Positions 10,081 through 19,088 are shown, counted from the stretch's first letter. The stretch is DNA of 64,000 bases from Heyndrickxia coagulans 36D1 (GCF_000169195.2 NC_016023.1:2170001-2234000), one strand, 5' to 3'. Numbers and translations: made by a program. Notes: generated by a model not told the origin, from the letters alone.

Positions 10081-10598
10081 AAGTGATGCTGGCTGTTGCT
10101 CTTGTGGCAGTGGCTGCTGCGGACAAGAACAGAAAAAAAAGGCAGATTATAATAGATTTTCTTTATCTTGATCTGAGTGTATGTAAGAGGTGTCAAGGAA
10201 CTGAAACTAATCTTGAGGATGCAGTTAATGAAGTATCAACGGTATTAAGAGCGGCAGGGTTTGATATAGTATTGAATAAGATTAATATAAATTCAAGGGA
10301 GTTAGCCATTGAACACCATTTTTTAAGTTCTCCAACCATTCGTGTAAATGGCAGGGATATTGCTCTTGAGGTTAAGGAATCTTCCTGCAAGGAATGTGGA
10401 GATCTATGTGGCGACTCTGTGGATTGCAGAGTTTGGGTGCAGGATGGTATAGAGTATACGGAACCACCAAAATCCATGATTATTAACGCAATTTTGAAAG
10501 AAGTTTATGATGGCCATAGTTCAATCCCCTTGACAAATGAGAAATATGAAATCCCACAAAACTTAATTACATTTTTTGATAGCTTGGAAAGAAAGTAG
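10073..10598 (+). pseudogene. DUF2703-like Cys-rich protein in the ars operon, one frameshift
   Basis: ATG 10073 overlaps the arsA stop, and GGAGGT lies about 10 bp upstream. The first frame encodes a Cys-rich tail, GCCSCGSGCCGQ, and then ends after 34 residues. Shifting at an A8 run (10133-10140) by dropping one A continues into RQIIIDFLYLDLSVCKRCQG and about 150 further residues, with CKECGDLCGD in the middle. This second part resembles DUF2703, a thioredoxin-like family seen near arsenic genes. Alternatively, translation could begin at ATG 10086 in the second frame, giving a protein with a hydrophobic, Ala/Val-rich N terminus. The function is unknown; an arsenic-binding or redox helper is an inference from neighbours and cysteines. 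Confidence 0.7.
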
Positions 10599-10610
10599 GA
10601 TTGATTTAAC

Positions 10611-11669
10611 ATGAGTAAGGAACAAAATAGTGGAATTGGATTTTTTGAAAAGTACTTAACCGTATGGGTTATTTTATGTATGTTTGCAGGGGTATTGATT
10701 GGAAAGTTTTTACCTGGAATACCAGCGTTTTTAGGACGTTTTGAATATGCAAATGTATCAATACCAATGGCGATTTTAATCTGGCTTATGATATATCCAA
10801 TGATGCTAAAAGTAGATTTTCAAAGTATTAGAAATGTAGGCAAAAATCCCAAGGGACTTTTTGTTACATGGATAACCAACTGGTTGATAAAGCCATTTAC
10901 TATGTTCGGCATTGCATGGCTGTTTTTCTTTGTAATTTTTAAATCTCTAATTCCGGCAGAATTGGCACAAGACTATCTTGCGGGAGCAATACTTCTTGGA
11001 GCAGCACCGTGTACAGCGATGGTATTTGTATGGAGTTATTTGACCAAAGGCAACGCAGCTTATACCGTCGTGCAAGTGGCAACAAATGATCTTATAATTC
11101 TCATAGCTTTCACGCCTATAGTTGCGTTTCTTCTAGGTGTGGGCGGCGTAACCATACCCTGGGACACTCTTATTTTATCTGTAGTATTGTTTGTTGTTAT
11201 CCCGCTAGCTGGTGGCATAATTACCCGTAATTACATCACAAAAAGGCGAGGACTCGATTACTTTGAGAATAGCTTTATACCGAAGTTTGGGAATGTCACC
11301 ACCATAGGTCTATTGCTAACATTAATAATAATCTTTTCATTCCAGGGCGATGTAATTCTGAATAATCCACTGCATATTGTTTTAATTGCTATACCATTAA
11401 TTATTCAGACTTTCCTAATCTTTTTCATTGCATATCTAGCAAGCAAGGCTATAAAACTTCCTCATGAGATAGCAGCGCCTGCTGGCATGATTGGCGCCTC
11501 TAACTTTTTTGAACTGGCAGTTGCCGTTGCGATTGCATTGTTTGGAACTCAAAGCCCAGCTGCACTTGCTACCATTGTAGGAGTTCTAACAGAAGTGCCT
11601 GTTATGTTGATATTAGTAAAGATAGCGAATAATACAAGACACTGGTTTCCAGAAAAATCAAGAAAGTAG
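10611..11669 (+). CDS. acr3: ACR3-family arsenite efflux permease
   Basis: This 352-residue integral membrane protein has about ten hydrophobic segments. It carries the ACR3 hallmark GAAPCTAMVFVWS in the middle, whose Cys is essential for As(III) transport in characterised members, and a late GASNFFELAVAVA helix. It exports As(OH)3 across the cytoplasmic membrane. It is 12 bp after the DUF2703-like gene and 9 bp before arsC. It is BASS-superfamily ACR3 and not the ArsB antiporter, although the name arsB is often used loosely. Pairing with ArsA/ArsD suggests ATP-driven operation, which is inference. Confidence 0.93.
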   Translation: MSKEQNSGIGFFEKYLTVWVILCMFAGVLIGKFLPGIPAFLGRFEYANVSIPMAILIWLMIYPMMLKVDFQSIRNVGKNPKGLFVTWITNWLIKPFTMFGIAWLFFFVIFKSLIPAELAQDYLAGAILLGAAPCTAMVFVWSYLTKGNAAYTVVQVATNDLIILIAFTPIVAFLLGVGGVTIPWDTLILSVVLFVVIPLAGGIITRNYITKRRGLDYFENSFIPKFGNVTTIGLLLTLIIIFSFQGDVILNNPLHIVLIAIPLIIQTFLIFFIAYLASKAIKLPHEIAAPAGMIGASNFFELAVAVAIALFGTQSPAALATIVGVLTEVPVMLILVKIANNTRHWFPEKSRK

Positions 11670-11678
11670 GTATGGCCA

Positions 11679-12080
11679 ATGAGTAATAAACTAAAGGTTG
11701 CATTTATATGTGTTCATAATTCATGTCGAAGCCAAATAGCCGAGGCACTTGGTAAGCACTTTGCAGGAGATATATTTGAAAGCTACTCTGCTGGCACAGA
11801 AACAAAACCTCAAATTAACCAGGATGCTGTGCGTCTAATGAAAGAGCTTTATGATATAGATATGGAGAAAACTCAACATTCAAAGTTGCTTGATGAAATA
11901 CCTCCAGTAGATATTGTTATTACAATGGGGTGTAATGTGGAATGCCCTTACCTTCCATGTAAACACAGGGAAGATTGGGGGTTGGATGATCCTACAGGTA
12001 AGAGTGATGAGGAATTTAAAAAAGTAATATCAACTATAGAAACAAAAATAAAAGAGTTAAAAGCAAAACTAAAGTCATAA
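11679..12080 (+). CDS. arsC: Arsenate reductase, low-MW phosphatase type
   Basis: The 133-residue protein has the P-loop CVHNSCR (nucleophile Cys11, Arg17) of the low-molecular-weight phosphatase fold. Downstream cysteines occur in GCNVECPYLPC (Cys85, Cys89, Cys94), which in the thioredoxin-coupled arsenate reductases shuttle the disulfide. DDPTGKSDEEF supplies the general-acid Asp. It reduces As(V) to As(III) for export by ACR3. It is the last gene of the operon, and a strong hairpin starts at its stop codon. Alternative electron donors, such as mycoredoxin-type partners, cannot be excluded. Confidence 0.9.
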   Translation: MSNKLKVAFICVHNSCRSQIAEALGKHFAGDIFESYSAGTETKPQINQDAVRLMKELYDIDMEKTQHSKLLDEIPPVDIVITMGCNVECPYLPCKHREDWGLDDPTGKSDEEFKKVISTIETKIKELKAKLKS

Positions 12081-12126
12081 TAATTATAACGCCAATTACA
12101 AATCTAGTAGTTGGCGTTATAATTAT
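12080..12126 (+). terminator. Terminator of the ars operon
   Basis: A perfect 16-bp stem (ATAATTATAACGCCAA with its complement) has a 15-base loop. It begins at the arsC stop codon, and the AT-rich arms would work in both directions. Confidence 0.8.
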
Positions 12127-12137
12127 ATATGTCGATA

Positions 12138-12270
12138 TGTTCCCGCCTACCGATAGTGCAAAAAGTGGAGATGACGTGTTTCCGACTACCGATAATGTAA
12201 AAGACATCAAACCACCCCGCTCGTTGCACGTGGAGTGTGTGGTATCGATGTCAAGGGTCAGAAATAGGAC
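12138..12270. mobile_element. Probable IS21-like end remnant with internal direct repeats
   Basis: Two imperfect ~27-bp direct repeats lie at 12138 and 12177, sharing CTACCGATA and a following TGYAAAA. They precede a stretch containing GATGTCAAGGGTCA. Multiple short repeats near the terminus are typical of IS21-family ends. No transposase gene remains. The whole interval 12127-12370 has no gene. Confidence 0.35.
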
Positions 12271-12377
12271 TATTCACTTAAGGCCATAACAGATGTGAAA
12301 GATGTTAAAAGCCAATACGGATTCCTTTTCTGGGTTAATTTGATAAAAATCATTTATGAAACCGGAGGCGCATATGT

Positions 12378-12638
12378 ATGAAATGGTCTGAAGTTCGTGA
12401 ACATTTTCCAGAACGTTGTGTCTTAGTGGAAGCATTAAAATCCGAAACAAGAGGAAAAGAAAGAATCATCGAGGAAATGTCAGTCATTGATGACTTTGAA
12501 AACGGCAATGCAGCATGGAAAGTGTATAAAAAACTACATGTGGAAAATAAAAACCGGGAGTTATACATTTTTCACACGAATAATGAAGAAATAAAGGTAA
12601 TTGAGCAGCCATATCTAGGAGTGCGAAGAAAAGTATGA
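12378..12638 (+). CDS. Small conserved protein of unknown function
   Basis: This 86-residue protein starts at an ATG behind GGAGG. It begins KWSEVREHFPERCVLVEAL and contains GKERIIEEMSVIDDFENG, then RELYIFHTNNEE and a final PYLGVRRK. I recall similar short proteins across Firmicutes, without a known role. A second, decayed copy lies at 13790-13998, so this sequence was duplicated locally. No signal peptide, membrane helix or metal site is visible. Composition is AT-rich, like the rest of the accessory region. Confidence 0.65.
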   Translation: MKWSEVREHFPERCVLVEALKSETRGKERIIEEMSVIDDFENGNAAWKVYKKLHVENKNRELYIFHTNNEEIKVIEQPYLGVRRKV

Positions 12639-12777
12639 AATTTCATATGGTTGATCACTTGCCTTTAGTAGATGTGCCCCAAAAATAAAGTCCTGATCTT
12701 TTAAAGTCACACCATCCCTTTCCAAGTGTTTAGAATTTTTTTGAAAAAGTTATGAAAAAGCCAAGGAGAATAACCTC

Positions 12778-12996
12778 ATGGACCGTATAGCAGCTAAAGA
12801 AATGTTAATGGATAAATTGACCTTTGATAATAATCATTCTTTTGACGTGATATGGTCTGAGGGGGGCTATCTACAACATGGTTTTGAAAAGGAGCTGTCC
12901 CTGTGGAGAATATATTTGAAGGATAAGGGATACATGGCTGTTTCTGAAATCTTATGGCTAGCCGATACAAGGCCAGAGGAATTCTCGCAGTACTAG
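12778..12996 (+). CDS. Hypothetical 72-residue protein
   Basis: The ATG follows AAGGAG at a good distance and the frame is open to a TAG. The protein is acidic, with SFDVIWSEGGYLQHGFEKEL and a C-terminal SEILWLADTRPEEFSQY. I do not recognise the family. It has a fragment-like feel: GFEKELSLWRIYLKDKGY resembles the SAM-methyltransferase style W-x-x-x-L-K segment seen at the C-terminal half of UbiE-like proteins, so it could be a remnant of a larger gene. No partner gene is obvious. Confidence 0.5.
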   Translation: MDRIAAKEMLMDKLTFDNNHSFDVIWSEGGYLQHGFEKELSLWRIYLKDKGYMAVSEILWLADTRPEEFSQY

Positions 12997-13107
12997 GTTA
13001 ATGTATATCCGGAGAATTAGCTATCGGATTATTACAGCCATGTATTTTATATAGCAAAGAAGATAAAACTGAAACCTCAACAATAAACAGTAAAGGAGTG
13101 CGATATA

Positions 13108-13689
13108 ATGCTATCTGAAAATAACTCCTCACATAGGAGTGATGAAGAACTTCAGAAGCTCACGTTGGGCAAGCTGAAACCTCATAACTCATACATTACT
13201 CTCGTCGAATACGATCCGAACTGGCCTAAACTGTTTGAGCAGGAAGCTGATCGGATTCGTTCCATACTCGGCAACAAAACGCTGCAGATTGAACATGTTG
13301 GCTCGACCTCGGTGCCGGGGTTGTGTGCTAAGCCAATTATCGACATGCTACTGGTTGTTGAGGACTATGCTGACGAGCCTTCCTATGTTCCGGTATTGGA
13401 ATCAGCTGGCTATACATTGCGGATTCGGGAACCTCAGTGGTTCGAACACCGCATGTTCAAAGGACCCGATACGGATATCAACCTGCATGTGTTCAGTTCA
13501 GGCACACCTGAGATTGATAGAATGTTACGCTTTCGAGATTGGTTACGGTCTAATGAGAGTGACCGGGAGAAATATGCGCAAGTCAAGCGAAGCTTGGCGA
13601 AGAATAAGTGGCGGCATGTCCAGCACTATGCGGATGCCAAAACGTCAATAGTCCAGGAAATCATGGAACGAGCGAATGCTAATATTTAG
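13108..13689 (+). CDS. GrpB-family (UPF0157) nucleotidyltransferase-fold protein
   Basis: The 193-residue protein carries the GrpB signature IEHVGSTSVPGLCAKPIIDM at about residues 61-80. Just upstream is the family opener LVEYDPNWPKLFEQEA, and downstream is the NLHVF strand of the nucleotidyltransferase fold. AAGGAG precedes ATG 13108. The cellular substrate of this family is not settled; a relation to dephospho-CoA kinase C-terminal domains is known. It stands alone between two copies of the 86-residue unknown gene. Codon use is more GC-rich than its neighbours, hinting at separate acquisition. Confidence 0.85.
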   Translation: MLSENNSSHRSDEELQKLTLGKLKPHNSYITLVEYDPNWPKLFEQEADRIRSILGNKTLQIEHVGSTSVPGLCAKPIIDMLLVVEDYADEPSYVPVLESAGYTLRIREPQWFEHRMFKGPDTDINLHVFSSGTPEIDRMLRFRDWLRSNESDREKYAQVKRSLAKNKWRHVQHYADAKTSIVQEIMERANANI

Positions 13690-13789
13690 TATCAGAATAT
13701 TATGATCATACGCAATAATACGAGTCTACTAAACTATGCACAGATAATCGGATGGAAAAATGAATCCTTTGATAATATCGATGGTGAAA

Positions 13790-13998
13790 GGAGGCTGTGT
13801 CTTAGTAGAAGCGTTAAAATCCATAACAAGAGGAAAAGAAAGAATCATCGAGGAAATATCAGTCATTGATCACTTTGAAAACGGCAATGCAGCATGTATA
13901 AAATACTGCATGTGGAAAATCAAAACCGGGAGTTATACATTTTTAACACGAATAATGAAGAAATAAAGCCATATCTAGGCGTGCAAAGAAAAGTATGA
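13790..13998 (+). pseudogene. Decayed duplicate of the 86-residue gene
   Basis: This stretch repeats most of the gene at 12378-12638, with identical blocks such as AAGAGGAAAAGAAAGAATC. It has lost the first ~13 codons and a segment near GCATGTATAAAATACTG that breaks the frame. The copies keep the same end, GTATGAAATT. No start with a ribosome site is present, so it is a remnant of a local duplication. Confidence 0.7.
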
Positions 13999-14064
13999 AA
14001 TTCCTTAGGCTGCTCACTTGCCTCTAGTATCTGTTGCGATTGAGGATATTAAATTTTTAACAAA

Positions 14065-14119
14065 CAGGCCCTGTTTTCGGGATCATAAACATTCCGATTT
14101 CAGGGTCTTTTTTTGTCCA
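14065..14119 (+). terminator. Rho-independent terminator
   Basis: Arms GGCCCTG and CAGGGTC enclose a smaller CGG/CCG stem and are followed by TTTTTTT. It lies ahead of the MarR promoter and isolates it from upstream DNA. Confidence 0.65.
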
Positions 14120-14185
14120 AACGCTGTCATCCCTGCTTTTTCCCGAGGATCCTTTCGTTCTCCTATTTTTTACTTAGTTTTTATA

Positions 14186-14229
14186 TTGACAAACAAAATA
14201 ATCTGGTATATTATTTACCTTGTTAACAA
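14186..14229 (+). promoter_or_regulatory. Promoter of the marR-ABC operon with a palindromic operator
   Basis: TTGACA (14186-14191) and TATTAT (14209-14214) lie 17 bp apart. The perfect palindrome TTGTTAACAA (14220-14229) covers the start site. This is the expected place for MarR autorepression; the binding itself is inferred. Confidence 0.7.
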
Positions 14230-14266
14230 AAATGAAAACTAAATAAATATCCTTGGAGGTTCTAAA

Positions 14267-14866
14267 ATGAAAAAAGATGAAATTCTGGACAAATTATTGG
14301 AAATTACGCATCAGCCATTTCTCATTTTTGTAAATGAAGTAGAAGAAAAAACAGATAATGCTTTTGAAACGTTGAAGTTGTTGGCAGCGGAAGAAAATGT
14401 GACAGCGGGCCGCATTTCTGAAGTGCTTGATATTAAGCCGTCAAGTGTGACGCAAATTATCAAGAAACTTGAAGAAGCCGGCACTGCCCGGCGTGAAAAA
14501 TCCGAGCAAGATTCCCGTGTAACGATTGTAAAAATTACAGATAAAGGCCGTGAAAGCTTAAAAGAGCGCAGTTCCATTTCAACGACGCTAAAAGATGTCC
14601 TCTTCCAAGGATTTGCAGAGGACGAGCTTGAAATGTTAGATCAATATCTTGAACGCATGGTTTCCAATATTTCAAGTGAAGCATTTCAGGATAAGCTCCT
14701 CGAAGTCTTCAGCAATGATAAACGCTGGGAACTTTTTGGGAAAATGAGTGCCCGTTTCGGTCGTGCACGAGAACAAATGTTGGAACGCAGCGGGTTTGGT
14801 GGGTTTGGCGGCCGCGGATTCATGGGCGGCGGATTTGATGGCTGGAAGAAAGGACGTAAAAGATAA
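14267..14866 (+). CDS. MarR-family regulator with Gly-rich tail
   Basis: This 199-residue winged-helix protein has a recognition region, TAGRISEVLDIKPSSVTQII, followed by the wing (KLEEAGTARREKSEQDSR). The C terminus is unusual: about 25 residues rich in Gly and Phe (GFGGFGGRGFMGGGFDGW) and ending in basic residues, a tail also seen in some regulators located next to ABC exporters. The last codon overlaps the ATG of the exporter (TAATG), so they are translationally coupled. It likely represses its own promoter at 14186-14229 until an antibiotic or other ligand binds. The ligand is unknown. Confidence 0.85.
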   Translation: MKKDEILDKLLEITHQPFLIFVNEVEEKTDNAFETLKLLAAEENVTAGRISEVLDIKPSSVTQIIKKLEEAGTARREKSEQDSRVTIVKITDKGRESLKERSSISTTLKDVLFQGFAEDELEMLDQYLERMVSNISSEAFQDKLLEVFSNDKRWELFGKMSARFGRAREQMLERSGFGGFGGRGFMGGGFDGWKKGRKR

Positions 14867-16644
14867 TGGAAAGAGGATTCGATGGTTCAGTCCGTAAAGA
14901 TCAAACCAAATTTTCAATTGGACAATTTATAAAACTCATCAAAACGACGCAACCGAAATATCTTTTGCTGGCAATGGGTGTCTTGTTGCTGATTGTTTCA
15001 TCCGGTATCCAAATTTATGTGCCAAAATTAGCGTCATCTCTTGTCAATCATTTTTCAAAAGGAATTGACTATGGGTTATTAGGGAAAGTCGTAGCACTAT
15101 TTGTCACTTCAGCCATTGTTTCTGCAGTTGGCGGAACAGTTTTGGGGATTTTTGGAGAAAATGTAATCCAAAACTTGCGGAAAAGCTTGTGGCAAAAGTT
15201 AACCACTTTGAAAGTGAGCTATTTTGACACTGTCAAGGCTGGTGAAATTTCAAGTCGCCTGGTAAACGATACTGCACAAGTTAAACAATTGCTGGCGGTG
15301 ACATTTCCACAAACATTAGCGAGCATCATTACAGTTATTGGGACAGTATACATGATGTTCAAGATGGACTGGCACATGACTGCAGCCATGATTGTAGCGG
15401 TGCCGGTCGTCGTGATCCTCATGATACCGATTATGGCATTTGGAACGAAAATAGGACATATCCGTCAAGAGGCAATGGCTCAATTTAATGGGATTGCGAG
15501 TGAAACATTAAGTGAAATCCGATTGGTAAAAACTTCAAATGCAGAAAAGCAAGCGCAAGTTCGTGCCAATAAAGAAATAAATAAACTGTTTAAAGTTGGG
15601 AAAAAAGAAGCGGTCTTTGATGCAACGATGCAACCTATCATGATGATGGTATTTATGAGTATGGTGTTTGGGCTTCTTGCTTATGGGATGCACCGGATTG
15701 CAATTGGTGAGATGCAAATCGGCATATTAATGAGCTTCTTGATGTATTTGTTTAACTTGATTGGGGCCATGCCGGTCATTGCAACTCTATTTTCAGAAAT
15801 GGCAAAGGCTGCCGGTTCAACGCGCCGTGTACAAGAATTGCTTGCTGAAGAACCGGAAGATTTTACGAAAGGCATTGAATTGGATTTGGCTGGTAAAACC
15901 TTATCAGTGGAACATGTGGATTTTGCCTACGAAGATGCGCCGGATGAACCCATTCTGAAAGATGTATCCTTTACGGCAAATCCAAATGAAATCATTGCTT
16001 TTGCAGGTCCTTCCGGCGGTGGCAAATCGACAATCTTTAGTTTGCTTGAACGTTTCTATGCACCTACAAGCGGATCAATCAAATTTGGAGATGTGAAAAT
16101 TGAAGAGATCAATTTAACAAATTACCGCAGTCAAATCGGATACGTTTCACAGGATTCTGCGATTATGGCCGGTACAATCCGTGACAATTTGACTTACGGA
16201 TTAGATGGTACATTTACGGATGAACAACTTTGGAACGTTTTAGATCTAGCCTTTGCACGCAAATTTGTTGAAGAAATGCCTGACAAGCTTGAAACAGAAG
16301 TGGGGGAACGCGGTGTGAAAATCTCCGGCGGCCAGCGTCAACGTATTGCCATTGCCCGGGCCTTCTTGCGCAACCCCAAGATTTTAATGCTGGATGAAGC
16401 CACTGCCAGTCTTGATAGTGAGTCAGAGATGAAAGTCCAAGAAGCCTTAACAAACTTGATGAAAGGTCGTACGACTTTAGTCATCGCCCACCGCTTGGCA
16501 ACCATTGTGGACAGCGATAAGATTTACTTTATTGAAAAAGGTCAAGTCACAGGATCAGGTACACATGATGAATTGGTACGTACGCATGAAACGTATGCGA
16601 AATATGTCGCTGAACAATTTAAGGTAGATACACCGGCCATGTAA
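14866..16644 (+). CDS. ABC-type multidrug exporter, half transporter
   Basis: The 592-residue protein has a six-helix transmembrane domain (about residues 30-310) fused to an ATPase domain. Walker A is GPSGGGKSTIF, the signature is ISGGQRQRIAIARA, and Walker B is ILMLDEATASLD. The A-loop and H-loop (IAHRLAT) are present. It is the size of BmrA/LmrA-type homodimers that export drugs or lipids. It overlaps the MarR gene by one base, so the regulator probably controls drug-induced expression. No partner half-transporter is nearby, consistent with a homodimer. From 16645 to 17100 I see no gene. Confidence 0.9.
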   Translation: MERGFDGSVRKDQTKFSIGQFIKLIKTTQPKYLLLAMGVLLLIVSSGIQIYVPKLASSLVNHFSKGIDYGLLGKVVALFVTSAIVSAVGGTVLGIFGENVIQNLRKSLWQKLTTLKVSYFDTVKAGEISSRLVNDTAQVKQLLAVTFPQTLASIITVIGTVYMMFKMDWHMTAAMIVAVPVVVILMIPIMAFGTKIGHIRQEAMAQFNGIASETLSEIRLVKTSNAEKQAQVRANKEINKLFKVGKKEAVFDATMQPIMMMVFMSMVFGLLAYGMHRIAIGEMQIGILMSFLMYLFNLIGAMPVIATLFSEMAKAAGSTRRVQELLAEEPEDFTKGIELDLAGKTLSVEHVDFAYEDAPDEPILKDVSFTANPNEIIAFAGPSGGGKSTIFSLLERFYAPTSGSIKFGDVKIEEINLTNYRSQIGYVSQDSAIMAGTIRDNLTYGLDGTFTDEQLWNVLDLAFARKFVEEMPDKLETEVGERGVKISGGQRQRIAIARAFLRNPKILMLDEATASLDSESEMKVQEALTNLMKGRTTLVIAHRLATIVDSDKIYFIEKGQVTGSGTHDELVRTHETYAKYVAEQFKVDTPAM

Positions 16645-17100
16645 AGAAGTATTCACGATACAGTGTAAAAAATGCTTTTTTCATTGGGGTGAAATTTTTT
16701 GGGGGATGAAGGATTTAAGAAAATATGGTTCAATGGTACTGGATCTTTGGTGGAGTCTGAAGAAAAGTAAGCCAGTCCTTGGAAGAAAATAGCCATCATG
16801 ATCCTCCTTTTCCCCAAATTCAAATTTCTCGTTTCAAGAGCATTCGGTCAAAATAAGCCTTTTTCTTTTTTTAGAAATTTATATTTATTTAGCATACAAA
16901 ACTCGCATTTGAATAACGGATGCATTACAATTGTAATAAGAATAAGAAAAGTCTCAGAAATAGAATGAATCATTCAAATTCTGAAGCTGACAATCAATTG
17001 GAAAGCCTTCCACCAGTATCTTATCTTGAACAGAGTGAATCACAATAAAAAAGGTAAACTGGGAATTAGGCTGGAAGGGGTAGTATAGGGGGCCAATAGT

Positions 17101-17199
17101 ATGATGGAAAAAATAGTGGATGTTTCTTTGCTTGTCGTGGCTGCTGGGTTATTAGTTGTGTGGGCCCGAAAAAAATACTGGGACAGGCAGAAAAGGTAA
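17101..17199 (+). CDS. Putative 32-residue membrane peptide
   Basis: ATG 17101 is preceded at about ten bases by AGGGGG. The peptide is one hydrophobic helix, VSLLVVAAGLLVVWA, with a basic tail (RKKYWDRQKR), the usual topology of small bacterial membrane proteins. I do not recognise a family. It lies alone in the 1.1-kb gap between the ABC exporter and rarA, where nothing else coding was found except the hairpin at 17504. Confidence 0.4.
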   Translation: MMEKIVDVSLLVVAAGLLVVWARKKYWDRQKR

Positions 17200-17503
17200 T
17201 GACGGGATGCTCTGTAAAGAAGACAATAGAAGCTGCTACACACTTTCTAAACGTAGTGGTACTCGCGAAAATCCCCCACCTATATTAAGGGGGAGGGTTA
17301 ATTTGAAATTCGGATAATCAAGCAATCCTATCAATCGTAACGGGAAACGATATGAAGGTCTTCTTACTCATTATGGTTGCTGAACATCATTTAAGTGAAA
17401 ATGTTGCTTGAATATCCAACAAAACACCACGAAAGGATATGGGTTTCCTTTCACTTTGGATAAAATGATAGATATATAAGCAATTTGAATATTTTAAAAA
17501 AGT

Positions 17504-17530
17504 AAGCATCCAAATGAGTGGATGCTTTTC
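17504..17530. terminator. Hairpin, possible terminator
   Basis: Arms AAGCATCCA and TGGATGCTT with a 6-base loop are followed by TTC ATTTTG. It lies about 230 bp beyond the rarA stop, so it may serve either strand. The rest of 17200-17759 shows no gene. Confidence 0.45.
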
Positions 17531-17759
17531 ATTTTGCCAATAAAGATTTCGAGTAAATTGTATACCAGTAATCTAATCAGAAGATCCAAATGAAGGGTAT
17601 CTACCCCTTTCCGGAGTATGTCGAAACGCGATAATTTCCGAAAAGTGACAGGCAACACCGTCAACTTTCGGCTATTTTTGGATGGCAAAAACATTCAACA
17701 GCTGAATCATAAAGATTGCCTCACAATGGTTTTTTTACGATCGAACATCTTCGTTCACA

Positions 17760-19088
17760 CTACGATTTACGGTTCCTTTTATGCCATTCTGAGATTTCCT
17801 CAAGTCTTTGTTTGAATCTGGCCTCTGAACCTTGATTTGTCGGATGATAATACGCGTGCCCTGCTAACGAATCCGGCATCGTCTGCATCGTTGTTAATTT
17901 TTCTTCTGTATCATGCGCGTATTTATATCCTTTTCCGTAATTTAAATCTTTCATCAATTTGGTAGGGGCATTGCGTAAATGGAGGGGAACAGGTTCATTC
18001 ATTGAGTTCAGTGCATCTTTCTTTGCGCTCATATAAGCTAAATATGCTGAATTAGATTTTGGTGCCAGTGAAAGGTAAATGACAGCTTGGGTTAAGTGTA
18101 CATTACATTCAGGCATACCAATAAATTGACATGCTTGAAAAACAGATACCGCAATTTCTAAAGCCCGATTGTCGGCTAAACCGATATCTTCACTTGCAAA
18201 TCTGACCAATCTTCGCGCAATAAACAGCGGATCTTCTCCGGCTTCCAACATCCGTGATAACCAATAGACCGCCGCATTCACGTCGCTATTTCGCATCGAC
18301 TTATGCAAGGCAGAAATAATATTATAATGCTCCTCACCATTTTTGTCGTACAATAATGATTTTCTGTTGATCATTTGGGAAAGGTCTTCTTTCCTGATGA
18401 TGATGGTATCCTCCTGCTTATGCCCATTTAAAACAGCCATTTCCAGCGTGTTCAACGCAGTACGGGCGTCCCCATCGGAAAATTCTGCAATGGCCAATAA
18501 AGTTTGATCTTCAATTTCAATCTTTTGAAGGCCATACCCATGGGGATTTACAATGGCCTGTTTTAATAATTCCACGATTTCACTACTCGTTAATTTATGT
18601 AGGACAAAAACCTTAGTCCTCGATAACAAGGCCGAATTGACTTCAAATGACGGATTTTCAGTGGTTGCGCCGATAAGGATAATGCTACCATTCTCCACAT
18701 ACGGTAAAAAGGCATCTTGCTGTGCCTTATTGAATCGGTGGATCTCATCGAGAAACAAAATTGTCTTTTCGCCTAATTGCCGGCGTTCTTCAGCTTCTTT
18801 CATAACGTTTCGAATATCTTTAATCCCACTGGTAACAGCACTAAAATTAATAAATTCCGATTGCGTTTGATTTGCAATAATTTTCGCCAATGTTGTCTTG
18901 CCTACGCCGGGGGGACCCCAGAAGATCATGGAAGAAAGACGGTCATGTTCAATCATTTCTCTAAGCACTTTTCCTTTACCTATCAGGTGCTTTTGTCCAA
19001 CGAATTCGTCTAAATTTTTAGGACGTACTCGCGTGGCCAAGGGACGGTTTTGGTCATTGTCGTTCTCAAATAAAGAAGTTTGCCTCAA
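17760..19088 (-). CDS. rarA: Replication-associated recombination protein A (AAA+ ATPase)
   Basis: The 442-residue protein shows Walker A GPPGVGKTTLAKII near residue 60, Walker B TILFLDEIHRF, and sensor motif GATTENPSFEV. The C-terminal tetramerisation region of the RarA/MgsA/YrvN family follows. RarA acts at stalled replication forks, related to clamp loaders and RuvB. TTG 19088 is the start, supported by AAGGAGGG just upstream on the minus strand. It stands alone here. The 590 bases upstream (19089-19680) contain no gene I can support; one weak minus-strand frame at 19178-19411 lacks a ribosome site. Confidence 0.93.
   Translation of the reverse strand: MRQTSLFENDNDQNRPLATRVRPKNLDEFVGQKHLIGKGKVLREMIEHDRLSSMIFWGPPGVGKTTLAKIIANQTQSEFINFSAVTSGIKDIRNVMKEAEERRQLGEKTILFLDEIHRFNKAQQDAFLPYVENGSIILIGATTENPSFEVNSALLSRTKVFVLHKLTSSEIVELLKQAIVNPHGYGLQKIEIEDQTLLAIAEFSDGDARTALNTLEMAVLNGHKQEDTIIIRKEDLSQMINRKSLLYDKNGEEHYNIISALHKSMRNSDVNAAVYWLSRMLEAGEDPLFIARRLVRFASEDIGLADNRALEIAVSVFQACQFIGMPECNVHLTQAVIYLSLAPKSNSAYLAYMSAKKDALNSMNEPVPLHLRNAPTKLMKDLNYGKGYKYAHDTEEKLTTMQTMPDSLAGHAYYHPTNQGSEARFKQRLEEISEWHKRNRKS

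Noticed and set aside
10133-10141. Programmed -1 ribosomal frameshift at A-AAA-AAG
   Set aside because: A -1 shift here leads to a stop within four codons; the needed frame is reached by losing one A, not by a -1 shift.
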